In this document: positions 24,459 through 34,786 of the stretch, piece after piece
How positions within the stretch are numbered: the stretch's first letter is position 1
Layout: the number at the start of each line of letters is the position of its first letter
NCBI GenBank assembly: GCA_048270225.1
Contig: JBLWTG010000002.1
Span: forward strand, 496,001-560,000
Reading direction: 5' to 3'
DNA length: 64,000 bases
DNA from: Allopusillimonas sp048270225
GTDB taxonomy: Bacteria; Pseudomonadota; Gammaproteobacteria; Burkholderiales; Burkholderiaceae_B
Translations under genes and position numbers: made by a program
Notes under the pieces: model-generated
Told to the model about the DNA's origin: nothing
The model's input: the letters and a program-made list of their open reading frames with translations, nothing else
Database searches by the model: none

Positions 24459-26885
24459 ATGAGTTCCTCTACCAATTCCCAAAAAAGCAGTACCGGCACA
24501 TCGCATTCATGGATGGGCCGCTTCGTGCTAAAAGCCGGCATCTTCGCAGTCGGGCTAGGCCTGTGCGGCGCCTTGCTGATGTCGCTCGCGCTTGCGCTCG
24601 CCTGGCCCAACCTGCCCGACCTGAGCGCGATGATCGACTATCGGCCTCGCGTACCGCTGCGCATCTATACCGCTGACAAAGTGCTCATCGGCGAATTCGG
24701 CGAAGAACGCCGCAACGTGCTGCGGTTCAACGAGATCCCCGATGTCATGAAATCGGCCATTTTATCAGCCGAAGACGACCGCTTTTACCAGCATGGCGGC
24801 ATAGACTGGGCGGGGGTGGCGCGCGCCGTGGTCGCCAACCTCACGCACATGTCCAAGTCGCAGGGCGCAAGCACCATCACCATGCAGGTGGCCCGCAACT
24901 TCTACCTGTCGTCCGAAAAAACCTACACCCGCAAGTTCTACGAGCTGCTGCTCACGTTCAAGATCGAAGCCACGCTGACCAAAGACCAGATTCTCGATCT
25001 CTACATGAACCAGATCTACCTGGGCCATCGCGCCTATGGCTTTGCGGCGGCTTCGCGCACGTATTTCGGCAAACCGCTGGGCGAGATCACGCCGGCCGAG
25101 GCCGCCATGCTGGCCGGCATCCCCAAGGCGCCCTCGCGCTTTAACCCCATTGCCAACTTCGACCGCGCCAAGTCGCGCCAGATGTATGTGCTGGGCCGCA
25201 TGAAAAGCCTGGGCTATCTGACCGACGACGAATACGAGAAGGCAAAGAACGCAGAGATCGTCATCAAGTCCGCGCCCGGCACGCCCTCGGGCGGCTACGC
25301 CATCCATGGCGACTACGTTGCCGAACTGGCGCGCCAGCTGCTGTACTCCGTCTACCAGGACAACATCTACTCGCGCGGCTTCAACATCTACACCACGGTG
25401 AACTCCAAACACCAGGAAGCCGCCTACGATGCCGTGCGCGAAGGCATACTGGACTACACCCGTCGCTCCGTCTACCCCGGGCCGGAAGAAACCATCGACT
25501 TGCCGGAGGGTATCGAGAACGACCCCGAAAAACTCGATGCCGTGCTCGACAGCCTGCAGGAAAAGTACCCCGACGACGACGATCTGCTCACCGGCGTGGT
25601 GCTCCAGGCAAGCCCGAGCCTGATCAAGGTCGCGCGCACATCCAACGAAATCATCGATATCACCGACAAAGACGCCCTGAAAGTCGTCGCGCGCGGCCTG
25701 GGCAAGAACGCCAAGGACAAATACCGCATCGCACGCGGCGCGGTGGTGTATGTACACAAGAACGGCGACCACTGGGAAGTCATCAACATGCCGGCGGTGC
25801 AGGCGGCCTTTGTTTCCGTCCGTCCTCAGGATGGCGCCATCCAGTCCATGGTCGGCGGCTTCGACTTCGCCGAAGGCAAGTTCAACCGCGTCACGCAGGC
25901 CTGGCGCCAGCCGGGCTCCGCATTCAAGCCGTTTCTTTATGCCTCGGCGCTTGAGCGCGGCCTGACGCCCGCCACCCAGATTTCGGACGAACCCTTCAGG
26001 CTCACCGCCGCGCAAACAGGCTCCAAGGCCTGGGCCCCCAAGAACTACGGCAACCACTACGAGCCCATGCTTACTTTGCGGCAAGGCTTGTACAAATCCA
26101 AAAACATGGTGTCCATACGTATCATGCAGGCGGTGGGTCCCAAGTATGTGCAGGACTACATCACCCGCTTCGGGTTCGACCGTGCGCGGCAGCCGGCAGT
26201 ACTGCCGCTGGCGCTGGGGGCAGGCAGCGTCACTCCGCTGCAGCTGGCGGGCGCCTATTCGGTATTCGCCAACGGCGGCTATCGCGTCCCTCCGTACCTG
26301 ATCGACCATGTCACGGACAGCAGCGGCAAAATCATCATGCAAGCCAAGCCCACGATCGCCGGCGATGCCGCGGCGCGTGTGATCGACCCGCGCACCGTCT
26401 ACGTCATGGACGACATGCTGCGCGGCGTGGCCACTTATGGCACCGCCGCTCGCGTGCACCGCACCCTCCATCGCGACGACATCGGCGGCAAGACGGGCAC
26501 GACCAACGACTCCAACGACGCCTGGTTCGCGGGCTTTACCCCAAAGCTGGTCGGTATTGCCTGGATGGGCTTCGACAAGCCCCGCTCCCTCGGCCAGGGC
26601 GAAACCGGTGGCGGGGCATCGCTGCCCATCTGGCTCGGCTATATGCAATATGCGCTCAAAGGGCAGCCTCAGACACCGCCCGGCCCCATTCCGGAAGGAC
26701 TGTCGCGCATAGACGGCGATTTCTATTTCTCCGAATTCCCGCCGGGGCAGGCAGTGGCCCGCGTCGGTCTGCCAGCGCCCTCCGACGTGCCTGTTGATGG
26801 CGGCGGCATGGACGGCATAGGCGACCTGCTCAACCAGTTGGGCCAGCGCGGCGACGTTCCTGAGCCGCCCACCGTTCCATTCTAG
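24459..26885 (+). CDS. mrcA: Penicillin-binding protein 1A
   Basis: Bifunctional peptidoglycan synthase of 808 residues. It has a cytoplasmic tail, one membrane anchor (about 25-48), and a glycosyltransferase domain with catalytic Glu105 in SAEDDRFYQHGG. The OB-like insert is followed by a transpeptidase domain with Ser487-x-x-Lys490 (GSAFKPF), SKN (in YKSKNMVS) and KTGT starting at Lys678. It polymerises and cross-links cell-wall glycan in the periplasm. It is transcribed away from aroK and followed by lptM and lysA. Length and motif order are those of class A PBP1A. Confidence 0.97.
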   Translation: MSSSTNSQKSSTGTSHSWMGRFVLKAGIFAVGLGLCGALLMSLALALAWPNLPDLSAMIDYRPRVPLRIYTADKVLIGEFGEERRNVLRFNEIPDVMKSAILSAEDDRFYQHGGIDWAGVARAVVANLTHMSKSQGASTITMQVARNFYLSSEKTYTRKFYELLLTFKIEATLTKDQILDLYMNQIYLGHRAYGFAAASRTYFGKPLGEITPAEAAMLAGIPKAPSRFNPIANFDRAKSRQMYVLGRMKSLGYLTDDEYEKAKNAEIVIKSAPGTPSGGYAIHGDYVAELARQLLYSVYQDNIYSRGFNIYTTVNSKHQEAAYDAVREGILDYTRRSVYPGPEETIDLPEGIENDPEKLDAVLDSLQEKYPDDDDLLTGVVLQASPSLIKVARTSNEIIDITDKDALKVVARGLGKNAKDKYRIARGAVVYVHKNGDHWEVINMPAVQAAFVSVRPQDGAIQSMVGGFDFAEGKFNRVTQAWRQPGSAFKPFLYASALERGLTPATQISDEPFRLTAAQTGSKAWAPKNYGNHYEPMLTLRQGLYKSKNMVSIRIMQAVGPKYVQDYITRFGFDRARQPAVLPLALGAGSVTPLQLAGAYSVFANGGYRVPPYLIDHVTDSSGKIIMQAKPTIAGDAAARVIDPRTVYVMDDMLRGVATYGTAARVHRTLHRDDIGGKTGTTNDSNDAWFAGFTPKLVGIAWMGFDKPRSLGQGETGGGASLPIWLGYMQYALKGQPQTPPGPIPEGLSRIDGDFYFSEFPPGQAVARVGLPAPSDVPVDGGGMDGIGDLLNQLGQRGDVPEPPTVPF

Positions 26886-27045
26886 GCCCCGTTCCGGGCC
26901 CTGGCATCGATGGCTGCCTCGGCAGCGGCGGCATACCCCGCCCGCTGCCAGGCCCAACCATCTTTGAACGATGCCCCTGGGCGATGCGGATTATGCAGCG
27001 AATCGCCTCACAAGGCATAATCACTCTTTCGCACCGGAGTTCATC

Positions 27046-27264
27046 ATGTCGATTCACCCCCTGTTCCTGCGCTTGCCGCCCGCACGACGCATCGCTGCGG
27101 CCGCGCTGCTGGCTGCGCTGGCCGGCTGTGGCTATAAAGGTCCGCTATACCTGCCGCCGCCTGGGCCGCCGGACCAGACTCTGACAGTGCCGCCCTCCGC
27201 GCCGCAGACCACGCAGGACAACACCGCGCAGCCTGCTGCCGCCAACCCGCAAGCCCGCCCTTAA
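27046..27264 (+). CDS. lptM: LptM (YifL) small outer-membrane lipoprotein
   Basis: A 72-residue lipoprotein starting at ATG 27046 (GGAG seven bases upstream). The lipobox LAALAGC leads directly into the LptM signature GYKGPLYLPPP, followed by a Pro/Gln/Ala-rich tail. In E. coli LptM binds the LptD-LptE translocon and promotes correct LptD disulfide formation, so it assists lipopolysaccharide export. It lies directly upstream of lysA, as in E. coli-type yifL-dapF/lysA neighbourhoods and most betaproteobacteria. Confidence 0.9.
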   Translation: MSIHPLFLRLPPARRIAAAALLAALAGCGYKGPLYLPPPGPPDQTLTVPPSAPQTTQDNTAQPAAANPQARP

Positions 27265-27357
27265 GCAAACTCCGCTCCACAGCCACGGCCACGGCCACGC
27301 ACCGCGCCGCCCGGCCTGGCAACGCTGCGAAGTACCCCTACCGATCCGATTCCAGCC

Positions 27358-28626
27358 ATGACCGTTGCACCACAATTTCAGCTCAAGAACGGCGTCCTGC
27401 ACGCTGAGAACATTCCGCTTACCGAACTGGCGCACCAGTTCGGCACGCCGCTGTTCGTATACTCTCGACAGGCCTTGCGTGACGCCTGGGCGTCCTACCA
27501 GGAAGCCATCCAGGGTCGCAACGTACTGGTCTGCTACGGCATGAAGGCCAACCCCAATCTTGCCGTGCTCAACGAATTCAAAACACTGGGCACGGGCTTT
27601 GACATTGTCTCGGGCGGCGAACTCGCACGCGTACAGGCCATCGGCGGCGATCCGGCCCGAGTCGTCTTTTCGGGCGTCGGCAAGCAGGCCTGGGAAATGA
27701 AAGCCGCGCTCGAGGCCGGCGTCAAATGCTTCAATGTGGAATCCGAAGACGAACTGGCGCGCCTGAACGCTGTCGCGGGCGAACTTGGCAAAGTGGCGCC
27801 GCTGTCGCTGCGCGTCAATCCCGACGTCGATGCTCAGACTCATCCCTATATCTCAACCGGCCTCAAAGAAAACAAGTTCGGCATCGCCATCGAAAATGCG
27901 CTCGGCGTCTACCGGCAGGCCGCCGCCATGGACCACATACAGATCGTGGGCCTGGACTGCCATATCGGATCGCAGATCACCGATGTCGCCCCCTATCTGG
28001 ACGCACTGGACAAGCTGATTGCCCTCGTGCAGTCGCTGGCGGCAGAAGGCATATCGCTGCATCATCTTGACCTGGGCGGCGGCATCGGCATCCGCTACAC
28101 CGACGAAACCCTGCTCTCGCCGCGCACGCTGCTGGACCAGGTATTCCAGCGGCTGGACAGCCATGGCCTGGGCGATCTTCAGATCATCCTGGAACCAGGC
28201 CGTTCACTGGTGGGCAACGCGGGCGTACTGTTGACACGCGTCGAATATCTGAAGCACAGCCCGGCCAAGAATTTCGCCATCGTCGATGCGGCCATGACGG
28301 ACCTGATCCGGCCAACACTCTATGGCGCCTGGCACGGCGTCGAAGCGGTCACGCCGCGCGATACCGCGGAGCCCGCGCCGGTCTATGACATCGTAGGCCC
28401 TGTCTGCGAGAGCGGCGACTGGCTGGCGCGGGACCGCCAGCTGGCATTGCAGCAGGACGACCTGCTGGCCATTCTGTCGACCGGCGCCTATGCCTTCACC
28501 ATGTCCTGCCACTACAACTCCCGGCCGCACGCCGCCGAGATCATGGTCGACGGCTATCAGGCGCATGTCATCCGCCCGCGGGAAAGTATCGAAGACCTGT
28601 TCCAGGACGAAAGCATACTGCCCTGA
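27358..28626 (+). CDS. lysA: Diaminopimelate decarboxylase
   Basis: PLP enzyme that decarboxylates meso-diaminopimelate to L-lysine, the last step of the pathway; 422 residues. The PLP lysine is Lys63 in CYGMKANPN. The glycine-rich phosphate loop is LDLGGGIGIRY, and the partner-subunit active-site segment is GPVCESGDW. Other conserved blocks are HIGSQI and EPGRSLVGNAG. It follows lptM by 93 bases and ends before a bidirectional terminator. Confidence 0.97.
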   Translation: MTVAPQFQLKNGVLHAENIPLTELAHQFGTPLFVYSRQALRDAWASYQEAIQGRNVLVCYGMKANPNLAVLNEFKTLGTGFDIVSGGELARVQAIGGDPARVVFSGVGKQAWEMKAALEAGVKCFNVESEDELARLNAVAGELGKVAPLSLRVNPDVDAQTHPYISTGLKENKFGIAIENALGVYRQAAAMDHIQIVGLDCHIGSQITDVAPYLDALDKLIALVQSLAAEGISLHHLDLGGGIGIRYTDETLLSPRTLLDQVFQRLDSHGLGDLQIILEPGRSLVGNAGVLLTRVEYLKHSPAKNFAIVDAAMTDLIRPTLYGAWHGVEAVTPRDTAEPAPVYDIVGPVCESGDWLARDRQLALQQDDLLAILSTGAYAFTMSCHYNSRPHAAEIMVDGYQAHVIRPRESIEDLFQDESILP

Positions 28627-28700
28627 GCCGTATGCCACGCGGCGTAATGCCGCGCCACGCACCCCGGGTGATACGACAACCAAATCGCATGCACCACAGC

Positions 28701-28725
28701 AAAAAAGGCCCATAGGGCCTTTTTT
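28701..28725. terminator. Bidirectional rho-independent terminator
   Basis: Perfect inverted repeat AAAAAAGGCCC / GGGCCTTTTTT with a three-base ATA loop, lying between the convergent lysA (+) and ccsB (-) genes. It has A and T tracts on both sides and so can serve either strand. Confidence 0.9.
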
Positions 28726-28761
28726 GTTGCAGGGCAGCCGGACGCCGCCCGACAGAATCGC

Positions 28762-30120
28762 CTACAGCTCGCCGTAGGAGTGCAGCCCCGACAGGAACAT
28801 GTTTACCCCAAGGAAGGCAAAGCTGGTGATCAGCAGCCCGCCCAGCGCCCAATAGGCCGCCATCGTGCCACGCAGGCCTTTCATGAGCCGCATGTGCAGC
28901 CAGGCAGCGTAATTGAGCCAGACGATCAGCGCCCAGGTTTCCTTGGGATCCCACTGCCAGTAGGTGCCCCAGGCGTCCGCCGCCCAGAGGGCGCCAAGAA
29001 TCGTCGCGACCGTAAAGAAGGCGAAGCCGACCGCAATCGCCCGATACATGATGTCGTCGAGAATCTCCAGCGACGGCAGCTTTTCGGAGATGGGGCCGCG
29101 CAAGGCCAGAATCAGGCCCACAATGATGGCGCCTATGCCGAAATAAATCATCCAGGTGGCAGACAGCTCGCGAGAGCCGAACACCATGGGCTCGGCACAG
29201 AGCACCGCGCCCAGGACGAACAAGGGTGCCAGCTTGGCCAAGGAGCGCGTCTGGCCGTGCTCTTTGATCAGATAGGCGAACCCCACCATGGCTGCCAGGG
29301 AGAATGTGCCGTACCCGATGAAGTTGGCCGGCACGTGCAGCTTCATCCACCAGCTTTTGAGAGCGGGAACAAGCGGCTGAATCTGGAAGGCATCACGCGT
29401 GAACGAATACCACAGCAGAAATACCACCGCCGAGCTGATGACCATCAGCACAAAACCGCCCAGGGCTCGTGTGGCGTAGCGGCGCTCATAGTAAAGATAG
29501 AACAGCGCGGTGATCAGCGAAAACAGGACAAAGACTTCGTAGAGATTACTGACGGGGATATGGCCGATATCCGGACCCAGCAAATGGCCTTCGCGCCAGC
29601 GCACCAGCATTCCGGTCAGGCCCGCATAAACGGCGCTCCACGTAAAGACAGTGCCCAGCCAAGCCGCGGTTTTGCTGAAAATACCGATCCAATAGCAGAC
29701 CATGGCCAGCACAAAGAGCGAGCACATCCACAAAATGGCCGACTGCGAGGAAAACAGGTATTTCAGAAGGAATACGCTTTCCGCGCGCGACAGATCGCCT
29801 TGCTGCAACCCGCCGCCGCCGCTGTACAGCCAGATCGCAAACAGAGCGCTCAGGCCGCCCGCGATCATGAGCGTGCGCAGGGGTCGCCACAGCCAGGCCA
29901 ACCAACTACAGACCAGCACGCCTCCGCACAGGATGAGTTTTTCGTAGTAATCCATGCTCGCGCCCAGATTTGCCAGGGCATACGCGGCGCCGGCGGCGAG
30001 CAGCAGGAAAAACCCGATATCCGACCAATCCGGCTTGCCACGCCGGCCGCGTGCGTCTCCACTCGCAGTCATGGACTCCTGCCACATCGGTGCGGAAGCT
30101 TGCATAGTGGTCTCGGACAT
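28762..30120 (-). CDS. ccsB: System II cytochrome c synthase subunit CcsB (CcsA/ResC family, WWD domain)
   Basis: Inner-membrane haem-handling subunit that with ResB/Ccs1 exports haem and attaches it to CXXCH motifs. The product is 452 residues from ATG 30120 (AGAGG seven bases upstream); a 17-codon in-frame extension overlaps resB and is unlikely. The haem-binding WWD motif is present around ADAWGTYWQWDPKETWALI, with flanking periplasmic histidines in KLHVPANFIGYG and AAWLHMRL. About ten hydrophobic helices are seen. It lies 10 bases after resB. Confidence 0.93.
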   Translation of the reverse strand: MSETTMQASAPMWQESMTASGDARGRRGKPDWSDIGFFLLLAAGAAYALANLGASMDYYEKLILCGGVLVCSWLAWLWRPLRTLMIAGGLSALFAIWLYSGGGGLQQGDLSRAESVFLLKYLFSSQSAILWMCSLFVLAMVCYWIGIFSKTAAWLGTVFTWSAVYAGLTGMLVRWREGHLLGPDIGHIPVSNLYEVFVLFSLITALFYLYYERRYATRALGGFVLMVISSAVVFLLWYSFTRDAFQIQPLVPALKSWWMKLHVPANFIGYGTFSLAAMVGFAYLIKEHGQTRSLAKLAPLFVLGAVLCAEPMVFGSRELSATWMIYFGIGAIIVGLILALRGPISEKLPSLEILDDIMYRAIAVGFAFFTVATILGALWAADAWGTYWQWDPKETWALIVWLNYAAWLHMRLMKGLRGTMAAYWALGGLLITSFAFLGVNMFLSGLHSYGEL

Positions 30121-30130
30121 AGATAACCTC

Positions 30131-32176
30131 TCAGGTTGCGAGACGCGTAAACGCGTCTTTGAAGCGATCAAACTCGTGATTGAAGTCCAGCGTGCGCCGT
30201 TGCGATGTCATGGCTGCAAACACTTGCGCGCCGCTGCCCTGCCGCTTGATCCAGACCCATACCCTACGATCACGAATGTAGAACATCGAAAACACCCCCA
30301 TGACCAGCAGCAGGCAACCCAGGTACACGGTGTTTTTGCCCGGACTGCGCGCCACCTGGAATACACTGGCCTGCACCTGATCGAAGTTCTTGAGCGTCAT
30401 GAGTACAGGCGCCGGGTAGTCAGGCAGGTTGGCCAGGGCCAGCAAGGCGGTTTGTATCCATTTATCGGCCTGGGCGCCGGCGTCGCCCTCGTGTTGGACC
30501 ACAGGAATGTTATTTCGTTCTCTAACAATATCGCGCAATTCAGCCAATGACAACTGAATCATGGGCACGGCAAAACCCAGCACCTTTTCGCGATCCTGCT
30601 CCGGCACCCGTTCAATAACACCGTTAAAGCCCGATTTGCGGAAGGTTTCCAGCGCGCCCTGCGCCGCTTTCTCCAGCAAAGGCTGCTGAATCTGACTGGT
30701 GGCGTTCTTTTCCGCGAAACGTTGCGCGGCCAGCCTGACCAGCGACGCATCGGCCAGTCCGGCCCGCAGCAGCATGAACTCCTTCATCGAACCATTGGCA
30801 TCGGCCGGAATCCGCAAATAGCGGTAAGGCTGGGCTTCCGAACTGCGTACGCCCATGAGGAACACCATGCCGCCGTCCAGCGGCATGGGCAGCATATAGC
30901 TGGTGTACTCGTGCGACTGGCCATCGGCGCCGGTGATCTTGTACTGAATGCTGGGGCCTACGTTGCGCAGGTTTTCGTTCTTGGCGCCGGCTGCACTGCC
31001 CGTGACGGAGGCGACATGCTCGAACATGGCCTTGGGCTGTGGCGCGGCGTCGGTGCCCATGTTTTCGACATTGATGACACGCAGGCCCGTGAACTCCACG
31101 CTCAGCGGCTGCTTTGCGCCATCGCTGCCCTGTGTGATCTCGGCGCCTTCGCCTATCTTGCCCTTGACGTCGAAAGCCTGGCTGCGTGGACCGGACAAGG
31201 GATACCCGGTCAGCTGGACAGCGCTGCCGCCGTCATCGAAGCTGGACTGGTAGACGGTCACGCCCTTATAGCGCAAAGGCTCATTGACCTCGATGGTCTT
31301 GCTGAAGGACTTGCCCGACTCGGGATCCGTGACTTCGACCTCGCTCTTGAAGCTGCTGGGCATGCCGGTGGAATAATAATCCACCATGAACTTCTTCAGT
31401 TTCAGCACGAAAGGCAACGGCTGCACCAGCACGCCCTCGCCGACCGCCACGATGCCGGTGCTGCTCTGCGAACCTTCGGGCACCATCATATTGGCGCGAA
31501 AGCTAGGGTTGGCGCCCGACAGGCGGCCCGAGGGCGGCACTTGGGAAATCAGCATATTCTGCGTGATGGGATGCTTGCCTCCCAGCCACACCTGCAGCCG
31601 CACCGGCAGCTCGCTGTCCAACAGGCCGCCGATACAGATGATGACAATGGCCGAATGAGCAAAGATATAACCCAGCCGGTTGGCGCTGCCTTTCTTGGCG
31701 GCGATCATGACACCCGCTTCTTCCTGGCGTATCTTGTAGCGGTAGCCGTGTTGCTTGAGCCAGCCCTGAGCGCGCGTCTGCATGACATCCGCCGGCACCG
31801 TGCTGTCGAGCTCGACGCGGTGGTGAAAAGCCCGCAAGCTGCCGGCGCGCACGTACTCCCGGAAGGACTGCGCGTCACGCAGCATTTTGGGCGCATTGCG
31901 CACCAGGCAGATGGAGGTGGACACCACCAGAAAGGTCATGATCAGCAAAAACCACCAGCTGTTGTATATCTGCCAGATCGAAAACTTGTCGAACACGCCA
32001 AACCAGAAGGGCCCGAACTGATCGATATAGTTATTGGCCGGCTGGTTTTGCTGGAGCACCGTGCCTATCAGGCTGGCAACGCAGATAAACATCAGCAAAC
32101 TGACTGCAAAACGCATGGAACCCAAGAGTTCCGTCAGGTCGGCAACAAGTCTGCGTGCAGAAGAAGAATGGCTCAC
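30131..32176 (-). CDS. resB: ResB/Ccs1-family cytochrome c biogenesis protein
   Basis: A 681-residue partner of CcsB starting at GTG 32176. It has three N-terminal helices (about 20-110) with SIWQIYNSWWFLLI and VSTSICLVRNAPKM. A fourth helix at about 170-187 carries a conserved haem-associated His in YIFAHSAIVIICIGG. A large periplasmic domain follows, and a last helix lies near the C-terminus (GKNTVYLGCLLLVMGVFSMF). System II needs reduced apocytochromes; dsbD at 39686 is a plausible reductant source. Clients in this window are ctaC and cytochrome c4. The gene is separated from cytochrome c4 by a terminator. Confidence 0.93.
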   Translation of the reverse strand: MSHSSSARRLVADLTELLGSMRFAVSLLMFICVASLIGTVLQQNQPANNYIDQFGPFWFGVFDKFSIWQIYNSWWFLLIMTFLVVSTSICLVRNAPKMLRDAQSFREYVRAGSLRAFHHRVELDSTVPADVMQTRAQGWLKQHGYRYKIRQEEAGVMIAAKKGSANRLGYIFAHSAIVIICIGGLLDSELPVRLQVWLGGKHPITQNMLISQVPPSGRLSGANPSFRANMMVPEGSQSSTGIVAVGEGVLVQPLPFVLKLKKFMVDYYSTGMPSSFKSEVEVTDPESGKSFSKTIEVNEPLRYKGVTVYQSSFDDGGSAVQLTGYPLSGPRSQAFDVKGKIGEGAEITQGSDGAKQPLSVEFTGLRVINVENMGTDAAPQPKAMFEHVASVTGSAAGAKNENLRNVGPSIQYKITGADGQSHEYTSYMLPMPLDGGMVFLMGVRSSEAQPYRYLRIPADANGSMKEFMLLRAGLADASLVRLAAQRFAEKNATSQIQQPLLEKAAQGALETFRKSGFNGVIERVPEQDREKVLGFAVPMIQLSLAELRDIVRERNNIPVVQHEGDAGAQADKWIQTALLALANLPDYPAPVLMTLKNFDQVQASVFQVARSPGKNTVYLGCLLLVMGVFSMFYIRDRRVWVWIKRQGSGAQVFAAMTSQRRTLDFNHEFDRFKDAFTRLAT

Positions 32177-32190
32177 GGAAGATGCTTCAT

Positions 32191-32223
32191 AAAAAAGGGG
32201 GCGCCTGCTACAGCCTCCCCCTT
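32191..32223 (-). terminator. Rho-independent terminator after the cytochrome c4 gene
   Basis: On the minus strand AAGGGGG pairs with CCCCCTT across a loop containing a further GGC/GCG pairing, followed by TTTT. It sits between cytochrome c4 and resB, suggesting that resB-ccsB is transcribed separately or by read-through. Confidence 0.75.
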
Positions 32224-32273
32224 GTTTGCTAGTTTATGGCGCTAGAGGCGTTATGCCCGCGACAGGCGCATGA

Positions 32274-32978
32274 TCAGCGCAGACCGGCAGCGTAGTCAGC
32301 CACTGCGGCGATATCCGAGTCTGACATGCGGTCAGCGATATCGTGCATGATAGCGCCGTTATGACGATCACCGCTACGGAACAGCTTGAGCTGCGTGGCC
32401 AGATACTCAGGATGCTGTCCGGACAGACGAGGGAATTTGCCAGGCACGCCGGCGCCGTTGGGCGAGTGACAGCCCGCACAGGCCGGTACGCGGCGATCAG
32501 GCAGGCCGCCACGCCAGATCTGCTGGCCGCGCTCCATGGTTGCTTCGTTGGTCGCCGTGCCGGCGGTATCGGGATTGAGGGGCTGCTGAGAAAGATAATA
32601 GGCGATGTTCTGCTTGTCCGCCTCGGTGAGCGCGGAAGCGAAAGGCGTCATGACCGATGCAGCGCCATCGGCGCCGCCGCGCGCAGGCGGGGTTTTTTCG
32701 TCTTTAGGCGCAAAATCGTGCAATTGCTTGACGAGGTATTCGTGAGGCATCGCCGCCAGATTGGGATTGAGCGGGATGGTGCTGTTGCCTGCTGCCCCAT
32801 GGCAGCTCGCACAGGCCAGGATGCCGCGGGCAGCGTCGCCATTGGCGAAAAGCTGTTCGCCCTTGGCTGCGTCGGGCTTGGCCGCGCCCTGGTGGTCAGC
32901 CGCATGGGCCAGCGAAATGATGGAAGAACCCAGCATTAAGCCGCTGGCCATGACGATACTGGAAAGCATGTGCTTCAT
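32274..32978 (-). CDS. Dihaem cytochrome c4-type protein
   Basis: Periplasmic electron carrier of 234 residues from ATG 32978 (GAGG five bases upstream). A signal peptide ends at SLAHA (about 26). Two cytochrome c domains carry CASCH at 56-60 and CAGCH at 167-171, and the downstream methionine ligands lie in SVMTPF and NGAIMHD. Cytochromes c4 pass electrons from the bc1 complex to terminal oxidases, here presumably the aa3 oxidase at 5934-10052. It lies upstream of the resB-ccsB maturation pair, which would attach its haems. Confidence 0.92.
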   Translation of the reverse strand: MKHMLSSIVMASGLMLGSSIISLAHAADHQGAAKPDAAKGEQLFANGDAARGILACASCHGAAGNSTIPLNPNLAAMPHEYLVKQLHDFAPKDEKTPPARGGADGAASVMTPFASALTEADKQNIAYYLSQQPLNPDTAGTATNEATMERGQQIWRGGLPDRRVPACAGCHSPNGAGVPGKFPRLSGQHPEYLATQLKLFRSGDRHNGAIMHDIADRMSDSDIAAVADYAAGLR

Positions 32979-33134
32979 GAATACCTCGACGATCGGTGTT
33001 CGATCCGGGTGCCACAGACACCACGATGACGACGCCACTTCCACTCAAAAGAGGATCTCAAGGAAAATGACGCAACTGTTTCAAACCTGCGATTATACAA
33101 TAGCGGTTGACTCTAACCGAGCAGGTACCCCTCC

Positions 33135-33754
33135 GTGTCTATTTTGCATCGCGCCTCATTTACCATTTCGGCCGCCCGCCTTGATCAGCTTCCCCCGCCC
33201 ACGACGGCGGAGGTCTGTTTCGTCGGGCGCTCCAACGCGGGCAAATCGTCGGCCATCAACGTTCTGACGAACCAGCGCAGGCTGGCCTACTCCAGCAAAA
33301 CGCCGGGCCGTACGCGGCTCATCAATATCTTCGGCATTCCCGACCCCATCGAACCCGGCTCCCACCTGGGATTCCTGGTGGACCTGCCCGGCTATGGCTA
33401 TGCCTCGGTCGCCCGCGAGGCCCGCGAAGAATGGGCCGACGTACTGGGCGGCTATCTGCGCGACCGCGCCTCGCTGGCTGGCATCGTGATGCTGATCGAT
33501 ATCCGCCGCGGCGTAACGGAGATGGATCGCCGGCTGGCAGACTGGGTCGCCCCCACAGGGCGGCCGGTACTCGCGCTGCTGACCAAGGCCGACAAATTCG
33601 CCTACGGACAACGCATCAAGGCCGTGGCGGCCGTCCGCAAGGAACTGGCCGACATCGGCGCCCTCAATGCCCTGCCATTCTCTGCCACCCACCGCATCGG
33701 CATCGAAGAAGCCGCAAAACACATCGAAAACTGGATTTCCCCAAAGGTCGTACC

Positions 33755-33758
<4 letters not shown>
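33135..33758 (+). CDS. engB: Ribosome biogenesis GTP-binding protein EngB (YsxC/YihA)
   Basis: Essential-type small GTPase for late 50S assembly, 207 residues from a GTG at 33135. G1 is GRSNAGKSS at 31-39, G2 is around KTPGRTRLI, G3 is DLPGYGYA and G4 is TKADK. The GTG is the only start that keeps the conserved first helix (SFTISAARLDQLP). The stop TGA overlaps the GTG of hemB (GTGA at 33755-33758), coupling the two genes. Confidence 0.96.
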
Positions 33759-34771
<1,013 letters not shown>

Positions 34772-34786
34772 TCACAGTCCGTGCGC

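Noticed and set aside
24765..26957. A 730-codon open frame on the minus strand opposite mrcA.
   Set aside because: The plus-strand frame has all PBP1A motifs in order; the long antisense frame comes from codon bias.
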